From Bacillota bacterium (lineage in GTDB: Bacteria > Bacillota_C > Negativicutes > Sporomusales > Sporomusaceae), in contig JAEZQV010000013.1 in assembly GCA_023441125.1 (NCBI GenBank), positions 1-7,909 on the forward strand: a stretch of DNA of 7,909 bases. The letters run 5' to 3'. Below the pieces are notes generated by a model that was not told the origin of the DNA, did not search any database, and worked only from the letters and a program-made list of their open reading frames with translations. Below are positions 1 through 5,072 of this stretch, one piece after another; position 1 is the stretch's first letter; the number at the start of each line of letters is the position of its first letter. The position numbers and the translations under genes were made by a program.

Positions 1-481
1 GCTGGGGGCCGGTCATATCAGCCAGCCGCTGACCACCCTGCTGGCGATGATGGGCTATACAGTTACCGTGGTGGATGACAGGCCCGACTTTGCCAACACG
101 CTGCGCTTTCCTCAGGCCAAAGCGGTCATTTGCCGGGAATTCGGCCGGGTTCTGGCGGAACTGGACCTGGCCGGTTTTGGCACCATTATCGTGGTTACCC
201 GGGGACACCGTTCCGACGTCGAGTGCCTGCGGGCCGTAATTACCCAGCCGGCGGCCTATGTCGGCATGATCGGCAGTCAGGGCCGGGTGCGGGGCGTCAT
301 CAATTCACTGCTGGCCGAAGGGTTTGACCGGAATGCTGTTGAGCGGCTGCGCGCGCCGATTGGCCTGGATATCGGCGCCCAGACCCCGGAGGAGATCGCT
401 TTGAGTATTGTGGCCGAGATCGTGGCTGTAGAGCGGAATGCCAACTGCCGTCCGCTCTCGGATAAGTGGAGGTGTAAATAA
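1..481 (+). CDS. XdhC family molybdenum hydroxylase maturation factor, C-terminal part (5' end cut by window)
   Basis: Open frame from base 2 to a TAA at 479-481, giving 159 visible residues; the true start lies upstream of the window. It begins with GAGHISQPL (visible residues 2-10), the nucleotide-binding loop of the XdhC C-terminal Rossmann domain. Further family motifs follow: VVTRGHRSD, AYVGMIGSQGRV and APIGLDIGAQTPEEIALSIVAEI. XdhC proteins bind molybdenum cofactor, present it for sulfuration and deliver it to xanthine-dehydrogenase-type hydroxylases in the cytoplasm. An ATG at 47 is not the start, because homology runs through the frame upstream of it. Whether the missing part carries an XdhC N-terminal domain cannot be seen; full family members of both kinds exist. 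The gene lies 3 nt upstream of a separate XdhC N-terminal-domain gene, so the two may work together. Family assignment is firm; the exact client enzyme is inferred. Confidence 0.9.
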   Translation, partial: LGAGHISQPLTTLLAMMGYTVTVVDDRPDFANTLRFPQAKAVICREFGRVLAELDLAGFGTIIVVTRGHRSDVECLRAVITQPAAYVGMIGSQGRVRGVINSLLAEGFDRNAVERLRAPIGLDIGAQTPEEIALSIVAEIVAVERNANCRPLSDKWRCK

Positions 482-484
482 AAG

Positions 485-796
485 ATGCTGGATACTCTGG
501 TTTATGCCGTTAATGAAGCCCGGCAGGCCGGCACCCAAACCGCGCTGGTCAGTATCATTGCCACCCAGGGTTCTACGCCGCGTAAAGCCGGCGCGAGCAT
601 GCTGGTTTACCCGGACGGCCGGGTCGTCGGCACCATTGGCGGCGGCTGCGCGGAAGCGGAAGCCCGGCTGCAGGCGCTGACAGCGCTGGATGACTGCCGG
701 TCATTTGTTTACAGAATTTCTATGTCTGGTGAGACGGCAGCCAATGAGGGCATGGCCTGCGGCGGTAATATGGATGTATTTATTCAGGTAGTATAG
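485..796 (+). CDS. Stand-alone XdhC/CoxI N-terminal-domain protein
   Basis: A 103-residue protein starting at ATG 485, with GGAGGT at 468-473 (11 nt upstream, inside the end of the previous gene). It matches the XdhC/CoxI N-terminal domain along its whole length: GSTPRKAG (29-36), GTIGGGCAEAE (49-59, with Cys55) and MACGGNMDVFI near the end (Cys92). In the family the conserved Cys-containing GGGC and CGG segments are associated with cofactor handling. Full XdhC proteins carry a Rossmann domain after this one; here the protein stops after the first domain, while a Rossmann domain is encoded just upstream. This looks like a natural short paralogue rather than a broken gene, because the ends are clean and the next gene starts 1 nt after its stop. 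Likely role: helper in molybdenum hydroxylase maturation, acting with the upstream XdhC. The role is inferred from domain and context. Confidence 0.85.
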   Translation: MLDTLVYAVNEARQAGTQTALVSIIATQGSTPRKAGASMLVYPDGRVVGTIGGGCAEAEARLQALTALDDCRSFVYRISMSGETAANEGMACGGNMDVFIQVV

Positions 797-797
797 T

Positions 798-1553
798 ATG
801 CTGTGGACTGCATTAGGCATAAGCGAACCGGGAATCATCGCCTGCGTCGGTGCCGGCGGCAAGACCTCGCTGCTGCAGTCGCTGGCGGTCTGCGCCTGCC
901 GGCGAGGGGTTCCAGTTATGGTTACAACAACCACCCGCATGCTCTATAATCAGATTGCCGGCTATAAACACACTTTAACTGCTAATTATACTGCCGGTCA
1001 GGAACAGGTTGCGGCAGCGCTTGGCAAAAAGGGGATAATAGCTTGGCTGTCCGGGCTGGCAGGGGAAAAAGTAATCGGTCTGCCTGCTGACTGGATTGAC
1101 AGGCTGAGCAGCAGCCTTCCGTCCGCCTATTTTCTGGTGGAGGCTGACGGTGCACGCTGCTCGCTGATTAAAGCGCCGGCCGAACATGAACCGGTTGTGC
1201 CGGCAAGCACTGCCATTACTGTCGGGGTATTAAACTTAAGCGTGCTAGGTCAGCATTTCTCTGAAACCAATACGTATCGTATGGATTTAGTGTCCAAAAT
1301 AATTCATAAGCAGGCCGGCGAAATCGCCGGCTGGCTGGATTTGGCCAGGCTGACTGTGCACCGGCAAGGTATCTTTCAGTATGCCCGCGGGACTAAAGTG
1401 CTGCTGCTGAGCGGTGGCGGTCAACCCGGTTCTCAGGCAGCGGCCGCCCAGATTGCTGCCTATTGCCGTCTTGCCAACGCTGCTATTGAACGGGTTGTTG
1501 TCAGTACCGGCTATGGTGATGTCATGCTGCCTGCTGCGGTATATCAACTATGA
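798..1553 (+). CDS. yqeC: YqeC-type selenium-dependent hydroxylase accessory protein
   Basis: A 251-residue cytoplasmic protein with a P-loop at the N-terminus (CVGAGGKTS, 16-24), followed by VTTTTRM (42-48) and VEADGARCSLIKAPAEHEPVVP (114-135). This set of motifs is typical of the YqeC family, a putative nucleotide-binding accessory protein repeatedly found with selenium-dependent molybdenum hydroxylases; its precise reaction is not established. Start ATG 798 lies 1 nt after the stop of the preceding gene, and its stop overlaps the next start (ATGA at 1550-1553), so translation is probably coupled. The neighbours, XdhC and MocA, are the usual company of YqeC and support a role in maturing a xanthine-dehydrogenase-like enzyme. 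Whether that enzyme uses a labile selenium atom cannot be judged from this window. Confidence 0.87.
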   Translation: MLWTALGISEPGIIACVGAGGKTSLLQSLAVCACRRGVPVMVTTTTRMLYNQIAGYKHTLTANYTAGQEQVAAALGKKGIIAWLSGLAGEKVIGLPADWIDRLSSSLPSAYFLVEADGARCSLIKAPAEHEPVVPASTAITVGVLNLSVLGQHFSETNTYRMDLVSKIIHKQAGEIAGWLDLARLTVHRQGIFQYARGTKVLLLSGGGQPGSQAAAAQIAAYCRLANAAIERVVVSTGYGDVMLPAAVYQL

Positions 1554-2155
1554 AAGCAGCTATCGGCGCAGTCATTCTGGCAGCGGGTTCGGCCAGCCGC
1601 ATGGGCAGGCAGAAACTGCTGCTGCCTTTGGCAGAAAGGCCACTGTTGGCTCATGTGCTCGGCACCGTTCAGGAACTGCCCTGGGCCGCGTGCGTAGCCG
1701 TTATTGGCGAACCTGAGACTGAATTATCACAGATTTGCCATAGCTATCATATTTCGCCGGTTTTTAATGCTAACCGCCAAAGCGGGCAGGCATCCTCTGT
1801 CAAACTCGCCCTGCAAATGCTGCCGCGGCAGTTAGATGGGATACTATTCCTTTTAGGCGATCAGCCGCTTGTGTCTACTGCACTAATCAACGCAGTTGTT
1901 GCTCAATTTGAACAGGCAGCCAGTGACAAAACTATTATTGTTCCCTGTTATCAGGGACAGCGGTGTAGTCCGGTATTGTTTGGCGCGCATTGGCGCTCCT
2001 CTTTGGCAGGCTTGCAGGGCGACACCGGCGGCCGCCAGATAATCCGCAATCAGACAGAATGGGTTATAGAACTCAGCTGGCCTGACCCAATGCCCTTTTA
2101 TGATGCCGATACATGGGACGAATATGTAAAGATAAAACAGCTGGTGGAGAAATGA
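1550..2155 (+). CDS. mocA: Molybdenum cofactor cytidylyltransferase, MocA-like nucleotidyltransferase
   Basis: A 201-residue protein of the MobA-like NTP-transferase fold. The nucleotide-binding motif LAAGSASRMGRQKLL is at 10-24. The metal-binding stretch LLGDQPL (101-107) has the catalytic-type Asp104. Further family motifs are NANRQSGQASSVK (73-85), SPVLFG (140-145), GDTGGRQIIR (157-166) and a C-terminal YDADTWDEY. MocA transfers CMP from CTP to molybdopterin-molybdenum, giving the cytosine dinucleotide cofactor used by xanthine-dehydrogenase-family hydroxylases. The LAAG rather than LAGG form of the first motif and the XdhC/YqeC neighbours favour MocA over the guanylyltransferase MobA. One small departure is RCSPVLF, where many relatives have a GHPVLF-type sequence. 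The start overlaps the upstream stop by 4 nt with no clear ribosome binding site, so coupled translation is likely. It is the last gene of its operon; no convincing intrinsic terminator follows. Confidence 0.88.
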   Translation: MKAAIGAVILAAGSASRMGRQKLLLPLAERPLLAHVLGTVQELPWAACVAVIGEPETELSQICHSYHISPVFNANRQSGQASSVKLALQMLPRQLDGILFLLGDQPLVSTALINAVVAQFEQAASDKTIIVPCYQGQRCSPVLFGAHWRSSLAGLQGDTGGRQIIRNQTEWVIELSWPDPMPFYDADTWDEYVKIKQLVEK

Positions 2156-2228
2156 GATTTTTTCAAACAGCTATTATAGCCACTGCATGTTTTTCAAATT
2201 AGTTGGGCACCGGACAAAAAAAGAAATA

Positions 2229-2247
2229 ATTGACAATCCATGTCAAT
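2229..2247. repeat. 7-bp inverted repeat over the -35 box, possible operator
   Basis: ATTGACA (2229-2235) and TGTCAAT (2241-2247) are perfect reverse complements separated by five bases (ATCCA). The left arm contains the TTGACA -35 hexamer of the promoter for the riboswitch leader. A symmetric 19-bp site at this position could be an operator for a dimeric repressor, adding a second input to the cobalamin riboswitch. It could also be chance, since one arm is fixed by the promoter consensus. It does not match a Fur box that I recognise. Confidence 0.4.
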
Positions 2248-2259
2248 AAATGGTACTAT
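2230..2259 (+). promoter_or_regulatory. Sigma-A-type promoter for the cobalamin riboswitch and btu operon
   Basis: A perfect -35 hexamer TTGACA (2230-2235) is followed by an 18-nt spacer and TACTAT (2254-2259) as -10 box. Transcription would begin near 2266, about 45 nt before the first paired strand of the riboswitch, which is a sensible distance. The site lies about 75 nt after the mocA stop codon and in the same orientation as the btu genes. Assigned by eye from consensus and position. Confidence 0.65.
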
Positions 2260-2301
2260 AAGTGCGAAACATAGAGTAGTATGCTCGACAGTATAATTGA
2301 A

Positions 2302-2468
2302 TAGCAATGAGATAGGTGCCCTGAGGGGCTTAATAGGGAAGACCGGTGAGAAACCGGCGCGGTCCCGCCACTGTAATGAGGAGCGAATCCAATATATACC
2401 ACTGAGGCGAAAGTCTTGGGAAGGTTTGGACGAGCAATGATCCAGAGCCAGGAGAACTGCCTATCTGA
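2302..2468 (+). promoter_or_regulatory. Cobalamin riboswitch aptamer
   Basis: Conserved cobalamin-riboswitch blocks appear in the right order: AGATAGGTGCCCT (2310-2322), AGGGAA (2335-2340), CCGGTGAGAAACCGG (2343-2357), CCGCCACTGTAA (2365-2376), CCACTG (2399-2404), GGGAAGG (2418-2424) and the B12 box AGCCAGGAGAACTGCCT (2446-2462). The closing helix P1 pairs 2310-2316 (AGATAGG) with 2460-2466 (CCTATCT), seven perfect pairs. The layout resembles the larger adenosylcobalamin-type class, although ligand preference cannot be read reliably by eye. It lies upstream of a corrinoid uptake operon and is followed by an intrinsic terminator, so it should stop transcription when cobalamin is bound. Edges are approximate. 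Confidence 0.95.
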
Positions 2469-2481
2469 AAATCACCGTTTT
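2468..2481 (+). promoter_or_regulatory. Candidate P13 hairpin with loop complementary to aptamer loop L5
   Basis: Directly after P1, AAAA (2468-2471) can pair with TTTT (2478-2481), leaving the six-base loop TCACCG (2472-2477). That loop is a perfect reverse complement of CGGTGA (2344-2349), which lies at the loop side of an aptamer hairpin. This is the position and arrangement expected for the L5-L13 kissing interaction that transmits ligand binding in cobalamin riboswitches. The complementarity is seen in the sequence; the function is inferred. Confidence 0.65.
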
Positions 2482-2500
2482 ACCTACGAGCGATAGGGAG

Positions 2501-2538
2501 GGGGTTAAGTACATCCATGTTGTATGGAATCTAATCCC
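2501..2538 (+). promoter_or_regulatory. Candidate antiterminator of the cobalamin riboswitch
   Basis: GGGGTTA (2501-2507) can pair with TAATCCC (2532-2538) with one G-U pair, enclosing a smaller hairpin of TCCAT (2514-2518) with ATGGA (2524-2528). The outer helix uses 2533-2538, which is also the 5' arm of the terminator, so the two folds exclude each other. That is the classic layout of a transcriptional expression platform. How ligand binding would disfavour this fold is not clear from the sequence alone. Confidence 0.5.
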
Positions 2539-2561
2539 GGCGTCTTATGCCGGGATTTTTT
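2533..2561 (+). terminator. Intrinsic terminator of the cobalamin riboswitch
   Basis: AATCCCGGC (2533-2541) and GCCGGGATT (2549-2557) form a perfect nine-pair stem with a seven-base loop, followed by a run of T to 2561. It sits about 70 nt after the aptamer and about 265 nt before the receptor start, so it is the riboswitch off-switch for the whole btu operon rather than the end of the upstream operon. Confidence 0.92.
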
Positions 2562-2583
2562 GATGTGACATGGGAATTATTTT

Positions 2584-2611
2584 ATCTCCCGCCTGTGGTT
2601 GGGAGATTTTT
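2584..2611 (+). terminator. Second terminator-like hairpin in the btuB leader
   Basis: ATCTCCC (2584-2590) and GGGAGAT (2601-2607) form a seven-pair stem with a ten-base loop, followed by five T residues (2607-2611). It lies only 22 nt after the riboswitch terminator. It is weaker than the first, but has the shape of an intrinsic terminator and could act as a back-up, or as a separate control point for transcripts that read through the first. Function is inferred. Confidence 0.5.
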
Positions 2612-2657
2612 AATTTTTGTATGCGTACAGGATAGTTGTTCCTGCCAGGCGGAGAAA

Positions 2658-2685
2658 ACCTTTTTAAGGCGATTTTCCTTAAGGT
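2658..2685 (+). other. Leader hairpin without U-tract
   Basis: TTAAGG (2664-2669) pairs with CCTTAA (2677-2682) around a seven-base loop, and ACC (2658-2660) with GGT (2683-2685) extends the stem across a three-U bulge. No T-run follows, so it is not a terminator. It may stabilise the mRNA 5' end or may be incidental. The rest of the leader, from 2686 to the ribosome binding site at 2812, shows nothing I can assign. Confidence 0.3.
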
Positions 2686-2824
2686 GTTTACGAACAGAGA
2701 TGTTGCAGCTGAGAAGAAGATCACTTAGCTAAGCAGTATCGAAATACAAGGTAGAGAAATATAGTTGTTGCATCGCCCGCAACTGATTGGTGATTTGATT
2801 TCTGTATTCAAGGGAGGATTCCGT

Positions 2825-5023
2825 ATGAGACAAAGGAATTATTGGCTAGCTTTAGTATTATCATGTGTGCTTGCTGGAATAATGAATTTTTCGGTGGCAT
2901 ATGCAGGAGAAACTGCGGCATCAGACGAGAAAAAAGTAAAAACCTATGAACTGGATAAAGTGATTGTTAATGGAGAGCGGGAAAATGAGCTATCGAATCC
3001 GTATATTACCGGCGGCGATGTCGTTACAATCAGCAGAAAGGATATTGAGCAGCACAGTTATAGCAATATCGTAGAAGTTTTGAAGACAATTCCTGGCGTT
3101 CAGATTGCTACGCCGGGATACCATGGCGGTGAATACGGTTATGCCGGCTTCAATACAGAACTCAGCATTAATGGTGAAAACAACATTGTAATTTTAGTTG
3201 ATGGACGACGTGTAGATAACGACGCGAACAGCTATGCCGGCACGAAATCACGTGTAAATCTCAGCACTTTGCCAGGAATCAATAATGTTGAACAGATTGA
3301 GATCATCAAAGGGGCCGGATCAACGATTTATGGTTCGGACGCTGCGGGTGGTGTCATTAATATTATTACGCGGAAGGGTTCACAACAGCCACGTACGACA
3401 GTCGATCTTGCTACAGGCTCATGGGGACGTCATAATTACGCCTTCACCCATACGGGGGCTTCAGATGATGGTAGCCTGAAATATGCGGTTTCTGCCAGCC
3501 GTCAGCTGAGCGGGGATTCAAAGTATCTGGATGCTAGTACTGGAAAAACGGAAACTTTTGATAATACAAAATACCGGGATGAAAATGCTTCCTTCAATGT
3601 TACAAAGGATTTTGACAAAATCCATAGTTTAGCGATTACCTATAATCATTCCTACGAAAAAGCTTATTATCCAATAACAGCGCCGGATTATCGTTACATG
3701 GACACATTTTATAACGGAACAATGGCAGCAGTAAATGCTGCTACTCATAGATACACGGGACTTAGCAGTTCGGTAAACGGCTACCGGAATATATTTCTGT
3801 ATGATGCTTGGCTTGGTTCGTATGATGAGTCTTTGACGAATAATGCCGATATCAAATATGTTTTTGACAAAACAGATGAAAATGCGGAAAGTTTTTTCAG
3901 AGTATATAAGAACTATACGCATTATAATACAGTAGACTATTCAAGTATATGGAATGTGCCATATCCTTATTTGAGTGAGTTTTTGGCAGCGGCAAAGAAT
4001 TCCGGGAATTTCCATACCGATATTGAAGAGGTAACCGGTACGGCGATCCAATTTGCTAAGCATATCGGTAAACACAGCATTACTGACGGTTTTGATTTCC
4101 GTCAAAGTAAATATACATATCGTGACAGTTCTAAACAATATGATTCCAATCGTGATGCATATAACTTATTTCTTCAAGACAAAATCAAGGTCAGTGATAA
4201 ATTCACAGTGACCCCGGGTGTAAATTACGCACATTACAGCAGCGGAAACTATAATACCAATAATTATGGATCGACCTCTAAAATGACTTTCTCTGGATAC
4301 AGCAGTTATGATTTTGACAATACCACTACTATGTATTTTTCTGTCAGCCAGATATTTAAGCCAGTAACAGGTCTTGATTTCTCACGGGCCCTTGCAATTG
4401 ATCCTTTACAAAATGAAGAAGGATATAATTATAATGTCGGGTTAAGCCGCAAAGTGGCTAAGCAGGATGTCTTCTCAATAAATTATGGCAATACGGACAT
4501 GAGCAATGCCATTGCCCGATATAGTGTCTTGAATACTGCTACAGGCACATGGCAAAGTAAAGCTGTCAATGCTGAACGAAGTAAGAAATCTCTTAATACA
4601 GGCTACACACATGCTTTTGATGATGCCTGGAGTGTAGGCATCAACTACAGCTGGGTAAATGAAAATTTCCATGCGAAGAATGTACAGCATAACCCTGATG
4701 GAACGAATCCAGATGATCTCATCAATGCGTATCGCCCGCGCAATATTTATCGCATAGATGCTGCCTATGACGCGGGGCGTTGGTTCAGTGATTTGGCATA
4801 TACAATTTATTCTGGCAATGATAAAAAATATTTCACGAGCAGCAGTTTTGGTGTTCTTGATTTGGCACTCAATTATAAGCTTACCGCTGATACTCAGATT
4901 TACTTGAATTTGAATAATATTCTGAACAAAGCTTATGAAACAAAAGCTTTAGCATCGTACGGCCCGGGTGCGCTGCCGGAGAGCGGACGGAATTTTACTA
5001 TTGGAGCTAGGTACTCTTTCTAA
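2825..5023 (+). CDS. btuB: TonB-dependent outer-membrane receptor, probable cobalamin/corrinoid receptor (BtuB-like)
   Basis: A 732-residue outer-membrane protein. I chose ATG 2825 because GGGAGG (2812-2817) lies 7 nt before it and the protein then begins with a clean signal peptide (MRQRN, a hydrophobic core, SVAYA cut before Gly28). A TTG at 2765 in the same frame would add 20 residues ahead of the signal peptide and is unlikely. After the signal comes a possible TonB box (DKVIVNG, 44-50), then the plug domain with VEVLKTIPGVQI, INGENNIVILVDGRRV and IEIIKGAGSTIYGSDAAGGVINIITRKG (about 158-185). A long beta-barrel rich in aromatic and Asn/Ser residues follows and ends in ARYSF; a terminal Phe is typical of outer-membrane barrels. 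The receptor would take up substrate using TonB energy. Cobalamin as substrate is inferred from the riboswitch upstream and the BtuFCD-type genes downstream; homologous receptors for siderophores look similar. Confidence 0.9.
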   Translation: MRQRNYWLALVLSCVLAGIMNFSVAYAGETAASDEKKVKTYELDKVIVNGERENELSNPYITGGDVVTISRKDIEQHSYSNIVEVLKTIPGVQIATPGYHGGEYGYAGFNTELSINGENNIVILVDGRRVDNDANSYAGTKSRVNLSTLPGINNVEQIEIIKGAGSTIYGSDAAGGVINIITRKGSQQPRTTVDLATGSWGRHNYAFTHTGASDDGSLKYAVSASRQLSGDSKYLDASTGKTETFDNTKYRDENASFNVTKDFDKIHSLAITYNHSYEKAYYPITAPDYRYMDTFYNGTMAAVNAATHRYTGLSSSVNGYRNIFLYDAWLGSYDESLTNNADIKYVFDKTDENAESFFRVYKNYTHYNTVDYSSIWNVPYPYLSEFLAAAKNSGNFHTDIEEVTGTAIQFAKHIGKHSITDGFDFRQSKYTYRDSSKQYDSNRDAYNLFLQDKIKVSDKFTVTPGVNYAHYSSGNYNTNNYGSTSKMTFSGYSSYDFDNTTTMYFSVSQIFKPVTGLDFSRALAIDPLQNEEGYNYNVGLSRKVAKQDVFSINYGNTDMSNAIARYSVLNTATGTWQSKAVNAERSKKSLNTGYTHAFDDAWSVGINYSWVNENFHAKNVQHNPDGTNPDDLINAYRPRNIYRIDAAYDAGRWFSDLAYTIYSGNDKKYFTSSSFGVLDLALNYKLTADTQIYLNLNNILNKAYETKALASYGPGALPESGRNFTIGARYSF

Positions 5024-5035
5024 GGATGCAGAAAT

Positions 5036-5072
5036 GATAAGAGGTGGTAGTCGCAGATTACCACCTCTTATC
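5036..5072 (+). other. Strong intercistronic hairpin between receptor and binding-protein genes
   Basis: GATAAGAGGTGGTA (5036-5049) and TACCACCTCTTATC (5059-5072) form a perfect 14-pair stem with a nine-base loop. No T-run follows, so it is not a standard intrinsic terminator. It starts 12 nt after the receptor stop codon. In an operon such a structure can protect the 3' end of the upstream message and lower expression of the downstream genes, giving more outer-membrane receptor than ABC transporter. It also buries the GTG at 5044, the only ordinary in-frame start codon of the next gene. Confidence 0.75.

Noticed and set aside
2156..2215. Terminator for the molybdenum operon just after mocA
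   Set aside because: There are T-runs and a short GCTAT/ATAGC symmetry, but no stem with a usable loop directly followed by a T-run.
2547..2732. 61-codon open frame in the btuB leader
   Set aside because: Its ATG lies inside the riboswitch terminator stem, there is no ribosome binding site, and the residues (many Cys, Arg, Leu) look like translated non-coding RNA.
2765..2824. TTG 2765 as the start of the TonB-dependent receptor
   Set aside because: It would place 20 residues before a normal signal peptide and has no good ribosome site, whereas ATG 2825 has GGGAGG 7 nt upstream.
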